This document shows positions 55,384 through 63,910 of a stretch of 64,000 nucleotides of DNA, one piece after another; position 1 is the stretch's first letter; every line of letters starts with the position of its first letter. The notes below the pieces were generated by a model. That model did not search any database, had not been told where the DNA came from, and was given only the letters and a program-made list of their open reading frames with translations. The translations under genes and the position numbers were made by a program. The DNA comes from Anaerotignum sp. MSJ-24. GTDB lineage: Bacteria; Bacillota; Clostridia; Lachnospirales; Anaerotignaceae. The DNA lies in contig NZ_JAHLPX010000001.1 in the NCBI RefSeq assembly GCF_018918145.1, positions 62,001-126,000 on the forward strand, in the 5' to 3' direction.

Positions 55384-56904
55384 TTAATTATTTTCTCTTA
55401 AAATATATCTGCCTCTGCCAAGCTTTTTAGCTTCATACATGGCGGCATCGGCTTCAAGTATAAGTTTATCGGAATCAGTATCACAATTTGATGAAAATAT
55501 AATTCCCGAACTGCAAGTCATTTTATAGCTATAATATTGACTGCCACTATATATAAGTTTCATAAACTCATTTATGCGTTTTTCAACAATTTCTTTATCA
55601 ATGCACTGCACGAATACAAGGAATTCGTCACCGCCAAAGCGTCCGATTATGTCATTGTTATTAAAAACACGTTCAAGTGCATATGCAACGGATTTGATTG
55701 CCATATCTCCGGTATTATGGCCCATAGAGTCATTAATATCCTTAAAATGGTCAATATCAATCATAATAAATGCATAAGAATAATTTGGCGGTCTATATGA
55801 AGAAGATCTGTAAAGCTTTAATTTTTCATCAACTTCGCTTATAAATGCCTCTCGGTTTTTAACACCTGTAAGATGGTCAATGCTTGTTTGTTTTTCAATA
55901 GTCTTTATAAGCAACAGACCGATAATAAATACAACAATAGCTGTCATTTCCGCAAATAATGTAATTCTTTGCCTAAGAACTATTGCATCGGCAAATATTT
56001 CGGACTCCGGTGCGGCTATAACAAGATAAGCATTATTATTCAACTTACCGATAGAAAGGTATTTTGATTTGCCGTTATATTCATAATGAACATTGGATTC
56101 GTTATCTCTTTTGTTATGTATATTATCTATATACTTTACAATATCAATGTCTACATAATCGGAAAGCTTTTCGCCCTTTTCTATATCCGGATGATATATG
56201 ATTTCGCCATTGTTATTTATTAAAAATGCGTAACCTGTATCATAAATGGAAATACTTTGCACTAAAGAAACAATATAAAGAAAATTAATATCCATTCCGA
56301 CAATACCTATAAATTCATCATTTATGTATATAGGGATTATATAAGAGATAAGATAATTATTTGTATTTCGGTTAAGATAAGGCTGCATCCACAATGCTTC
56401 ACCCTTTTTCATTGGTTCATAATACCAGTCGACATGGTCATAATCATCGGCAGCATACTTACTTAAATCCGTTGGCTCTTCATACACGTAAGTTCCTTTT
56501 CTCTGGTTTCTTATAAGAAATATTCCGGATTTAGGATCGGTAAATTCGGGATTAAATCTTGCATATACTCCGACAGCGCCTCTTGTATTTTTCGCAGTTG
56601 TGATATACATATCGCTTATGTTGTTTTCAAGATTTTCCACATATTCAGGATCACTTTTAAATGAATCTATATCATCTATTGACAACACTGTATATTTAGC
56701 AAGGATATTAACGGACTGCTCTATGCTGCTTAACATATCATTAAAGCTGAGACGATTGTAATCGCAAAGAAGATTCATTCTTTGTACAGCATTTTCGGAA
56801 ATTATTTTATTTGCGGTATTTACACTTATTGTACCTGTAACAATGATTGCAATTATAGTACATATCATAATAATAGATACAATTTTACGCTTAAGATTAT
56901 TCAT
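55384..56904 (-). CDS. Membrane-bound diguanylate cyclase with extracellular dCache-like sensor
   Basis: A 506-residue signalling protein that makes cyclic di-GMP from GTP. A first membrane segment (about 8-28), a long extracytoplasmic dCache-like sensor (about 40-300; WYYEPMKKGEALW, YIIPIYINDEFIGIVGMDI) and a second membrane segment (about 310-330) are followed by a GGDEF domain with the intact motif IGRFGGDEFLVF near residue 420. The ligand is unknown. No inhibitory RxxD site was confirmed. GAGGAA lies upstream of ATG 56904. Confidence 0.9.
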   Translation of the reverse strand: MNNLKRKIVSIIMICTIIAIIVTGTISVNTANKIISENAVQRMNLLCDYNRLSFNDMLSSIEQSVNILAKYTVLSIDDIDSFKSDPEYVENLENNISDMYITTAKNTRGAVGVYARFNPEFTDPKSGIFLIRNQRKGTYVYEEPTDLSKYAADDYDHVDWYYEPMKKGEALWMQPYLNRNTNNYLISYIIPIYINDEFIGIVGMDINFLYIVSLVQSISIYDTGYAFLINNNGEIIYHPDIEKGEKLSDYVDIDIVKYIDNIHNKRDNESNVHYEYNGKSKYLSIGKLNNNAYLVIAAPESEIFADAIVLRQRITLFAEMTAIVVFIIGLLLIKTIEKQTSIDHLTGVKNREAFISEVDEKLKLYRSSSYRPPNYSYAFIMIDIDHFKDINDSMGHNTGDMAIKSVAYALERVFNNNDIIGRFGGDEFLVFVQCIDKEIVEKRINEFMKLIYSGSQYYSYKMTCSSGIIFSSNCDTDSDKLILEADAAMYEAKKLGRGRYILRENN

Positions 56905-57010
56905 GAAATTCCTCGTATTGATTTATATAACATGACAATTTTGCCTATAAACTTATTTTATTATTATAACATATAATATTAATTGTTACGTAATAATGTT
57001 GTACAATTTT

Positions 57011-57067
57011 AAAAAAAGACCAAGTTTGTTACATATGCACATATATCATATCTATAACAAACTCGGT
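57011..57067 (-). terminator. Intrinsic terminator after the aldo/keto reductase gene
   Basis: A 13-of-14-bp stem (57018-57031 with 57054-57067) is followed on the minus strand by seven Ts. The loop of 22 bases contains a further small palindrome. Confidence 0.85.
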
Positions 57068-57091
57068 CATATATTATTTATTGCTGTGTTT

Positions 57092-58237
57092 TTATTTTTT
57101 TAAACCTAATTTTTTGCTGAATTCAGCCATTGCCTCCGAAATTTTTATCTGCTGGGGACAGACTGCTTCGCAGCTTTTGCATGCAATACAAGCTGAAGGC
57201 TGTTTATCTGCCGGAAGTGCCGCAATAGCCATAGGAGCAATAAAACCGCCGCCTGTAAAGCTGTGTTCATTATATAATTCAAGAATTCTCGGTATATCTA
57301 TTCCTTTCGGACAGTGAGATGTACAATAACGGCAGGCTGTACAAGGAAGTGTATTTGTTTTTAACATACCGCCGGCAATATCGGTAATTGCTTTAAATTC
57401 CGCATCGTTTAACGGTTTATTTTCTTCGTATGTATGTACGTTGTCCTTAAGCTGGTCAAGGTTTGACATACCGGAAAGTACGACAGTTACACCGGGAATT
57501 GACTGTAAAAAGCGGAATGCCCAAGAAGGAATATTTTCGTTCGGACGAAGTGCCTTAAGCTTTTCGGTGTTTTCATCGCTTAATGATGCAAGCTTGCCGC
57601 CTCTTAACGGTTCCATAACCCAAATTGGAATGTTTAATTCATTAAGAAGGTCAACCTTTGCCTTTGCGTCCTGGAATGTCCAGTCGATATAGTTAAGCTG
57701 GATCTGACAGAATTCCATATATTTTCCGTAAGCATTGAGGAATTTCTTCATAACTTCAAGACTGCCATGTGCGGAAAAACCGAGATGTTTAATTCTGCCG
57801 TTTTCCTTCTGCTTGAGAAGATAATCAAGTATACCGTATTTTTCGTCAAGATAATAGTCTACGTTCTTTTCGTAAACATTATGGAATAAGTAAAAATCGA
57901 AATAATCGACACGACATTTTTTAAGCTGTTCCTCGAATATTTCCTCTACCTTGTCCATATTGTTTATATCATATCCGGGAAATTTTGTTGCAAGATAAAA
58001 GTTGTCTCTGGGATATTTGCTGAGAATTTTTCCTGTTACATTTTCCGATTCTCCGCTGTGATAAGCATAGGCTGTATCAAAGTAATTTATACCGTTTTTA
58101 ATTGCATAGTCAAACATTTTCTCTGTCTGGGCAACATCAATGTCTGTGTCTTTTTCAGAACCTTCAATCAAAGGAAGACGCATTGTTCCGACACCGAGAG
58201 ATGAAAGCTTGATGTCCTGAAAATTGCTGTAAATCAT
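57092..58237 (-). CDS. Aldo/keto reductase with two 4Fe-4S ferredoxin motifs
   Basis: A 381-residue protein: a TIM-barrel aldo/keto reductase (FDTAYAYHSGESE with catalytic Asp-Tyr, ATKFPG with Lys, IQLNYIDW) fused to a C-terminal ferredoxin domain with CTACRYCTSHCPKG and CIACKSCEAVCPQQ, each C-x2-C-x3-C-P type. Such proteins are common in anaerobic Clostridia; the aldehyde or ketone used is unknown. AGGAGGT-like GGAGGT is 7 bases before ATG 58237. Its promoter has a MerR-type operator, so aldehyde or redox stress control is plausible. Confidence 0.92.
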   Translation of the reverse strand: MIYSNFQDIKLSSLGVGTMRLPLIEGSEKDTDIDVAQTEKMFDYAIKNGINYFDTAYAYHSGESENVTGKILSKYPRDNFYLATKFPGYDINNMDKVEEIFEEQLKKCRVDYFDFYLFHNVYEKNVDYYLDEKYGILDYLLKQKENGRIKHLGFSAHGSLEVMKKFLNAYGKYMEFCQIQLNYIDWTFQDAKAKVDLLNELNIPIWVMEPLRGGKLASLSDENTEKLKALRPNENIPSWAFRFLQSIPGVTVVLSGMSNLDQLKDNVHTYEENKPLNDAEFKAITDIAGGMLKTNTLPCTACRYCTSHCPKGIDIPRILELYNEHSFTGGGFIAPMAIAALPADKQPSACIACKSCEAVCPQQIKISEAMAEFSKKLGLKK

Positions 58238-58273
58238 TGTTCATACCTCCGTATAGTTTATTTTACAGTATCA

Positions 58274-58304
58274 ACTATACACCTTGGAGTCAACTCTAAG
58301 TCAA
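58274..58304 (-). promoter_or_regulatory. MerR-type promoter of the aldo/keto reductase gene
   Basis: Read on the minus strand: TTGACT (58304-58299), a 19-base spacer, TATAGT (58279-58274). The spacer and -35 contain the 18-bp imperfect palindrome CTTAGAGTTGACTCCAAG (58283-58300). An overlong 19-bp spacer with a palindrome in it is the hallmark of promoters opened by MerR-family activators such as AdhR. No MerR gene lies in the window. Confidence 0.8.
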
Positions 58305-58325
58305 TGATTTTTACGGCAAAATAAT

Positions 58326-58910
58326 TTATTTTAATATGCTGTACACACATTCCAGCAGAGAAAGTGAAAGAATTATATTTATAATACGGAAATGCTTTAT
58401 ATAAAAGCTTTGTATAAGCATACCCATACCTATCCATGTTAATGTTGCTACCGAACCAATGGTTGCTATAAACAGCTCAAAAAGCAGTAATATTCCGAAG
58501 GCTGTGCTGTAATCCGTAATATATCCGGTCAATGCGGTTACGCCGAAAAGATATATTTTTACGTTTACAAACTGTAACATAAAGCCCTTCATAAATGATG
58601 CGGATTTATCAGAGCTTCCGATTTCCGGTTTGCTTATGGCTATATGTATTGCAAGCCAGAGAATATAAGCTGCACCTATGTATTTCATAATTCCGAGAAC
58701 GGACGGAAGAAATGTGCTCACTCCATAGACTATCAATGCACATATTATCTGAACGGAATAGTATCCGGCAAATATTCCGAAAAACAGCGGTCTGCCCTTT
58801 TTCCAGCCGTAATTTGCAACTGTGTTCAAAGCAAGTATGTTTCCCGGTCCCGGTGTAAAGGCATTAATAACGCAATATATAAGAAAACTGATTAAAATAT
58901 TAAATGGCAT
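58326..58910 (-). CDS. LysE/RhtB-type amino acid exporter
   Basis: A 194-residue membrane protein with about six segments. The N-terminal FTPGPGNILALNTVANYGWKKGRP stretch is the LysE/RhtB signature. It exports an amino acid or similar compound; the substrate cannot be read. ATG 58910 has GGAGG 7 bases upstream and starts the usual N-terminus, so the longer ORF to 58955 is not used. A LysR-type regulator lies 90 bases upstream in the same direction, a frequent partner arrangement. Confidence 0.88.
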   Translation of the reverse strand: MPFNILISFLIYCVINAFTPGPGNILALNTVANYGWKKGRPLFFGIFAGYYSVQIICALIVYGVSTFLPSVLGIMKYIGAAYILWLAIHIAISKPEIGSSDKSASFMKGFMLQFVNVKIYLFGVTALTGYITDYSTAFGILLLFELFIATIGSVATLTWIGMGMLIQSFYIKHFRIINIILSLSLLECVYSILK

Positions 58911-58999
58911 TTTATGGCCTCCTTTTCTGCTGAAGATTGTATCACAGAGACACATAAAATATGTAATACTTATTATTTATAATTTATAATAGATTTAAA

Positions 59000-59905
59000 C
59001 TATATATTAGGATTGAATTTCATAAGTGCATTTATATAGGTTTTTCCAAGCTCGGAAAGGCCCTTATCCTTGTTTTTTATATAGCCGATACGCATTTTTT
59101 CATCAGAATCAATCGGTATTGAGATAATATTGTCTGCCTGTAAATATGTCGGAAATATTCCGCTTGATATTGTATATCCGTTTAAGCCGAGCATAAGATT
59201 GACTATTGCGGCTCTGTCACTTACCATTATGCTTTTTTCAACAGGCATATTGCTGAAAAGCTCTTCCGCAAAGCCGGCGGATTCATAAACGCCCTGTACA
59301 AAGCTGAGCTTTGGATAAGGCGCAAGCATTTCGAGCGTAAGTGACCGGTTTTTTGCAAGCGGATGCTCCTTTGATATAAAAACATGCGGTTTTGCTGTAA
59401 AAAGCTCAATAAAATTAAGGCTGTATTCATCAAATAATCTGCACAAAGTACCTTCGTTTTCACTGCTTAAAAACAGTATTCCTAAGTCGCTGAATCGGTT
59501 TCTTACATCTTCAATAATCTGGTGCGTCTGCGTTTCGTTGAGTATAAATTCGTAATGCTCATTGCCGTATTTCCGCACAAGCTCAACAAATGCGTTTGCT
59601 GTGAATGTATAATGCTGTGTTGAAACGCAAAATCTCTGTTTTGCCGTACCGTAATCGATATATCTCGAATTAAGAATATCCATCTGCTCAAGCACCTGTC
59701 GTGCATAGCCCAAAAACTCCATTCCTTCCTTTGTCGGCACAGCTCCGGAACGTCTGCGGATAAATATTGTAATGCCGGCCTCTTTCTCAACCTCTTTAAT
59801 TGCTTCAGAAAGGCTCGGCTGTGATATATACAATGTCTTTGCCGCCCCAGTTATAGAACCCTTTTCGGCAGCGGTTATCATATATTTTAATTGCTGTAAT
59901 GTCAT
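59000..59905 (-). CDS. LysR-type transcriptional regulator
   Basis: A 301-residue regulator. The N-terminal helix-turn-helix (LQQLKYMITAAEKGSITGAAKTLYISQPSLSEAIKEVEKEAGITIF) is followed by a LysR substrate-binding domain (about 90-300). It lies directly upstream of lysE and probably controls it, although regulators of this family are more often divergent. GAGGAAC precedes ATG 59905. The ligand is unknown. Confidence 0.9.
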   Translation of the reverse strand: MTLQQLKYMITAAEKGSITGAAKTLYISQPSLSEAIKEVEKEAGITIFIRRRSGAVPTKEGMEFLGYARQVLEQMDILNSRYIDYGTAKQRFCVSTQHYTFTANAFVELVRKYGNEHYEFILNETQTHQIIEDVRNRFSDLGILFLSSENEGTLCRLFDEYSLNFIELFTAKPHVFISKEHPLAKNRSLTLEMLAPYPKLSFVQGVYESAGFAEELFSNMPVEKSIMVSDRAAIVNLMLGLNGYTISSGIFPTYLQADNIISIPIDSDEKMRIGYIKNKDKGLSELGKTYINALMKFNPNI

Positions 59906-60008
59906 AGTTCCTCCTGAAAATATAATATGGGATTATTATAACACCGCAAATGAATAGTGGCAAAGAATTATAAGTTTACTATAAATATATTATGTAAACT
60001 TATAAAAT

Positions 60009-60037
60009 GAAACAAAAGCAGTCCAAATTTGAACTGC
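60009..60037 (-). terminator. Terminator-like hairpin after the flavoenzyme gene
   Basis: GCAGTTC pairs with GGACTGC (one G-T pair) with CTTTTGTTT following on the minus strand, 54 bases beyond the stop of the gene at 60091. Confidence 0.65.
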
Positions 60038-60090
60038 CTCTGTCTTAGAATTATTCATGTATAGTTATTTATTATAAAATTCCTATGCTT

Positions 60091-62088
60091 TTACGCAATA
60101 AAGAACTTCATAAACACCTCATATGCCTCATGGATAGCTTTCATTGCATCTCCGATTTCGGCACAGTCACCTATCCTTACATAGGAAATCTTTTCGTTAA
60201 GGCATTCCTCGGGAATTTCTCCCGACTGTACCTTATATCCGGCTGCGATTATTACGTTATCGGCTTTAAGCTGAACTTCTCCGTCCGGTGTATCGCAAAC
60301 AATGTATCCGTCGCAAATTTCTTTTACGGTTGTTTCTGCCATTGTTTTGATTTTGTCCGTCTTAACCTCTTTCATAACAATCCATTTAAGACCGCTGAAA
60401 TCCTTACCGATTTTCTTTGTCATTTCTACAACGGTTATATCCGGAACAATATCAACAGCAGGAATGTCTTTGCCAACAAATAAGCTGTTAAATGGTATTG
60501 ATTCTTTTGTTGAGAAACGGCTTTCCGCTATGTATTTAGCTGTTTCGATACCTACCGAACCGCCACCGATAACAACAACACTACCCTTTTTAACCTTTGC
60601 AAGAAGTTCCGGTGATGCGTTGAGCACCTGCTCTGCCGTATATACATTATCTTTGTCAATACCCTTTATAGGTGGAATAACAACATCTCCGCCGGTTGCG
60701 TCAACAACAAAATACGGCTGTATTTCATGTATTAATGCTCCTGTAACCTCTGTATTTAAACGTATGTCAACACCAAGCTGCTCAAGCTCATATTTCTTGT
60801 TTTCGATGAAACAGCGTAAATCCTGTTTTTCGGGAGGAATTGCGGCTGTGTTCAAAAGACCGCCAAGCTTATCGTCCTTTGTGCAGAGAATTGTTTTATA
60901 GCCTCTTTCTGCCGATTTCTTTGCGGCTTCAAGTCCGGCAGGGCCGGCTCCGGCAACAATAACCTTTTTAGCAGATATAACTCTTCTGTGTGTCTTTTCT
61001 TCAACCTCTCTGCCGGCTTCGGGATTATATGCACAAACAACGCTCTTGCCTTTAAGAACGGCCTCAATACACTTATTACAGCCCTGACAACGGTTATAAG
61101 GTACACCTTCAAGAACCTTGCGTGAAAATTCCGGATCGGCAAGGAAACCTCTTGCCGTTCCTACAAAATCAGCCATTCCGTTCTTTAATATTGCTTCCAT
61201 TGTATCTATGTTGTTAATTCTGTTACAGGCAATTACGGGAACATTGACAGCTCTCTTTATTGCATCGGCGAGATAAGCGAATCCGCCTGCCGGAAGCTGA
61301 TAGGAAATCTGCGGTACAGGAGCTTCATGCCAGCCGCCTGTTACGTTTACCGCATCAATAAGCCCTTCTTTTTCTGCTGTTGAACAGAATTTCTGCATAT
61401 AGTCTACGCCATAGCCACCGGGCATCATCTGTGAACCGGCAATACGTACTATAACGGGATAATCCTTTCCGACTGCTTTTCTGATTGCTCTTAATACATC
61501 AAGAGGAGCTTTCATTCGTCTTTCTTCGTCTCCGCCGTATTCATCGTCACGAAGATTTGTTATAGGTGAGAAGAAAAGTGAAAGTAAATAGCCTGCCGAC
61601 ATACTTACTTCAACCGCATCTACACCTATCTCCTTAAGCTTTAATGCCGCATCGGCAAATGCCTTTACTGTTTCCTCTATCTTTTCGGCTGTCATTACCT
61701 CACATTCGTTTCTGTATATGCCGGAAGGAACATTTGAAGGAGCTATCGGTTTAAGACCTTTATCACTTGTGGCGTTTCTGCCTCTGTGGAAGAGCTGTAC
61801 TATATGTTTTGTGCCATAGCTGTGAATCATATCTGTTATTCTCTTTTCGGCATCAAAAAAGCTTTCGTCCGTAACATTAGGCATTGAATCGGCAGTTCCT
61901 TCGTCATTTACGCCGACAACCTGCGTTATTGCCGCCGGAGAACCTTTTGCTCTTGCCTCAAAGAAAGCATAATCTTCTTCGCTGAGCTTACCGCCCTTTG
62001 CAAAAGCAGTGTGCATAACGAGCATAATAATTCTGTTTTTAAGCTCCATATTATTAATTTTATAAGGTGTTGCTGTCATTAAACTCAT
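60091..62088 (-). CDS. Fe-S flavoenzyme of the OYE / 2,4-dienoyl-CoA reductase family
   Basis: A 665-residue NADH:flavin oxidoreductase. Domains: an FMN TIM barrel (about 1-330; QLFHRGRNA, SAGYLLSLFFSP, TNLRDDEYGG), a 4Fe-4S motif CQGCNKC with a further Cys in VVCAYNPEAG (about 333-355), and FAD and NAD(P) Rossmann domains (VAGAGPAGLEAAKKSAERGY; VVIGGGSVGIETAKYIAE). The domain order matches FadH, 2-enoate reductases and BaiH/BaiCD-like bile acid enzymes. The SMSAGYLL segment lacks the His-x-x-His/Asn of classic OYEs. Substrate unknown. GGAGGAG precedes ATG 62088. Confidence 0.88.
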   Translation of the reverse strand: MSLMTATPYKINNMELKNRIIMLVMHTAFAKGGKLSEEDYAFFEARAKGSPAAITQVVGVNDEGTADSMPNVTDESFFDAEKRITDMIHSYGTKHIVQLFHRGRNATSDKGLKPIAPSNVPSGIYRNECEVMTAEKIEETVKAFADAALKLKEIGVDAVEVSMSAGYLLSLFFSPITNLRDDEYGGDEERRMKAPLDVLRAIRKAVGKDYPVIVRIAGSQMMPGGYGVDYMQKFCSTAEKEGLIDAVNVTGGWHEAPVPQISYQLPAGGFAYLADAIKRAVNVPVIACNRINNIDTMEAILKNGMADFVGTARGFLADPEFSRKVLEGVPYNRCQGCNKCIEAVLKGKSVVCAYNPEAGREVEEKTHRRVISAKKVIVAGAGPAGLEAAKKSAERGYKTILCTKDDKLGGLLNTAAIPPEKQDLRCFIENKKYELEQLGVDIRLNTEVTGALIHEIQPYFVVDATGGDVVIPPIKGIDKDNVYTAEQVLNASPELLAKVKKGSVVVIGGGSVGIETAKYIAESRFSTKESIPFNSLFVGKDIPAVDIVPDITVVEMTKKIGKDFSGLKWIVMKEVKTDKIKTMAETTVKEICDGYIVCDTPDGEVQLKADNVIIAAGYKVQSGEIPEECLNEKISYVRIGDCAEIGDAMKAIHEAYEVFMKFFIA

Positions 62089-62195
62089 AATAAACTCCTC
62101 CTTAAGTTGGTATTAGGTACTTATTCGGTACTTGCCTTTACTTATGTTATTAATTTTAGTATAATAAAACAGTAAGTTAATTTCAATGGGCATAA

Positions 62196-62225
62196 TAGCT
62201 AAATGTGTATATACACTTTTAGCTA
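62196..62225. promoter_or_regulatory. 30-bp near-perfect palindrome before the secreted MBL-fold gene
   Basis: TAGCTAAA...TTTAGCTA arms around GTGTATATACAC; 14 of 15 base pairs match. It lies between the flavoenzyme promoter and the lipoprotein start at 62271. No T-run follows, so an operator for a dimeric regulator is more likely than a terminator. Confidence 0.5.
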
Positions 62226-62270
62226 CTGCGTGTATGCACAGTGCCCGAATAAGTAAATGGGGGAAAACAA

Positions 62271-63389
62271 ATGAAGAAGAAATTTTTATCAATGGCAGCT
62301 CTTGTGCTGGCTCTCGTTATGACGGGCTGTTCAACAGGAAATGCAAAAGCAGAAACACCGGCAGAAGACACAAAGGCCGATGCACAAACAGAGGAAACAA
62401 CAGACGGTACAGGTGATATAATGCGTGTTTCCTACATTGATGTCGGCCAGGGAGATTCCGAATTTATCGAGCTTCCCGACGGAAAAACGCTCCTTATTGA
62501 TGCCGGAACAAACGAAAGCGGCGATGATGTTGTTGAATACATAAAATCACTCGGATATACTTCTATTGATTATGTTGTAGGAACACATCCTCACGAAGAC
62601 CATATCGGCGGACTTGATGATGTAATCAATACTTTTGACATCGGTGACATTTATCTTCCGAAGGCATCTGCCGACACAAAAACATTTGAAGATGTTATGG
62701 ATGCAATCACAGCAAAGAATTATATCGTTTATACAGCACATTCCGGTGTAACAATAGATAAAGATGAAAGCAAAAACCTTTCAGTTTATATGGTAGCACC
62801 CGTTTCCGGAGAGTACGAGGAGCTTAACAATTTCTCTGCCGTAATCAAAATTGTTTACGGTGATACATCATTCCTTTTTACAGGTGATGCGGAAGAGCTT
62901 TCCGAAAACGAAATTACAGATGACGTAAGTGCAGATGTTCTTAAGGTTGGACATCACGGAAGTACAACATCAACAAGCCAGGCTTTCCTCGACAAGGTTA
63001 ATCCTTCTATCGCTGTTATAAGCTGCGGTGCCGGAAACAAATACGGTCATCCGAACCAGGAAACACTTGATAAACTCAACGCAAAGAATATTGAGATATT
63101 AAGAACAGATGAGCTTGGAACTATCGTGATTACATCGGACGGAAAAACAATAACAAAAGAAGTTACTACCGAAGGCGACAGCATAGCACCGGCAGGCAAT
63201 ACAGATAATGCTGTTTCCGAAGCACCTGCCGAAAAAACATATGTGCTTAACACAAATTCAAAGAAAATACACTATGCAGACTGCTCTTCCGTTGCAAAAA
63301 TGTCAGAGTCAAACAAGGAATATACAGACGATTTCCAGAAGGCAATAGATGAAGGCTATGAAGCTGCCGGCGACTGCAATCCGCAGTAA
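62271..63389 (+). CDS. Secreted ComEC/Rec2-like metallo-beta-lactamase-fold lipoprotein
   Basis: A 372-residue exported protein. Signal peptide with lipobox VMTGC (Cys20), a low-complexity acidic linker, then an MBL domain resembling the C-terminal nuclease part of ComEC (VSYIDVGQGDSEFIELPDGKTLLIDAG, GTHPHEDHIGGLDD at about 103-116, FTGDAEE, VLKVGHHGSTTSTS). After a second linker the C-terminus (YVLNTNSKKIHYADCSSVAKMSESN) is an Ada-like cysteine segment found at the end of secreted nucleases. An extracellular nuclease role is likely. It lies 23 bases upstream of a DUF3006 gene. Confidence 0.85.
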   Translation: MKKKFLSMAALVLALVMTGCSTGNAKAETPAEDTKADAQTEETTDGTGDIMRVSYIDVGQGDSEFIELPDGKTLLIDAGTNESGDDVVEYIKSLGYTSIDYVVGTHPHEDHIGGLDDVINTFDIGDIYLPKASADTKTFEDVMDAITAKNYIVYTAHSGVTIDKDESKNLSVYMVAPVSGEYEELNNFSAVIKIVYGDTSFLFTGDAEELSENEITDDVSADVLKVGHHGSTTSTSQAFLDKVNPSIAVISCGAGNKYGHPNQETLDKLNAKNIEILRTDELGTIVITSDGKTITKEVTTEGDSIAPAGNTDNAVSEAPAEKTYVLNTNSKKIHYADCSSVAKMSESNKEYTDDFQKAIDEGYEAAGDCNPQ

Positions 63390-63412
63390 ATAATGAAAGC
63401 TGAGTGATATTA

Positions 63413-63646
63413 ATGCGTATATCAAAAGACACAAAATCAAGTCAGATTATCGTAGACAGAATTGAAGGCGAATATGCCGTTTGCGAAACCGAAGACAAAA
63501 AGATGATTGATCTTCCCCTTTCACTTCTTCCCGAAGGTGTAAAGGAAGGTAATATGTATGAAATCGGTTTTACTCCTCTTAATAAAGAAAAAGAGGCTCG
63601 CAAAAAAATGATTGAAGAAAAAATGAATACAATCTGGGTAGACTAA
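63413..63646 (+). CDS. DUF3006-family protein
   Basis: A 77-residue cytoplasmic protein. IIVDRIEGEYAVCE and a following DLPLSLLPEGVKEGNMYEI segment match DUF3006 proteins, which are short beta-barrel-like proteins, frequently encoded beside ComEC-type MBL genes; their function is unknown. ATG 63413 is 5 bases after GAGTGA; the upstream GTG at 63404 has no good site. Probably one transcript with the MBL lipoprotein gene. Confidence 0.8.
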   Translation: MRISKDTKSSQIIVDRIEGEYAVCETEDKKMIDLPLSLLPEGVKEGNMYEIGFTPLNKEKEARKKMIEEKMNTIWVD

Positions 63647-63657
63647 GCACACAAAAC

Positions 63658-63699
63658 AAAATCCCTTTCGTTTCAAAAGCTGAAATGGAAGGGATTTTT
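63658..63699 (+). terminator. Intrinsic terminator after the DUF3006 gene
   Basis: AAAATCCCTT (63658-63667) pairs with AAGGGATTTT (63689-63698), with TTTTT at the end. Inner bases TTTC/GAAA can extend the pairing. Confidence 0.88.
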
Positions 63700-63703
63700 G
63701 CTG

Positions 63704-63892
63704 TCAGTATATTTGATTTATTTTCATGTATAAAATAAGATACAGATTTCCCTGTTCGTCAAATAATTTCTCGATTTTCTCTATCTCAGCATCAGAAAGA
63801 AAAAGATGTGTTTTTCTGACCGAAGTTTCCCAAACAGATAACAGCTTTGTCAATAATTCGACGGTTTTTTCCCGAACCTAATATATTTTCAT
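63704..63892 (-). pseudogene. Decayed GNAT acetyltransferase N-terminal fragment
   Basis: Minus strand: ATG 63892 (GGAG upstream), then an in-frame TAG at the fifth codon (63880-63878), then VREKTVELLTKLLSVWETS...HLFLSDAEIEKIEKLF, ending in a stop at 63706. The WExSVRxTHxFLS pattern is typical of the start of GNAT acetyltransferases near 150 residues; only about 60 codons remain and the catalytic part is missing. The early stop and truncation show a pseudogene. Confidence 0.6.
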
Positions 63893-63910
63893 GTTAGCGG
63901 TTCTCCGGTT

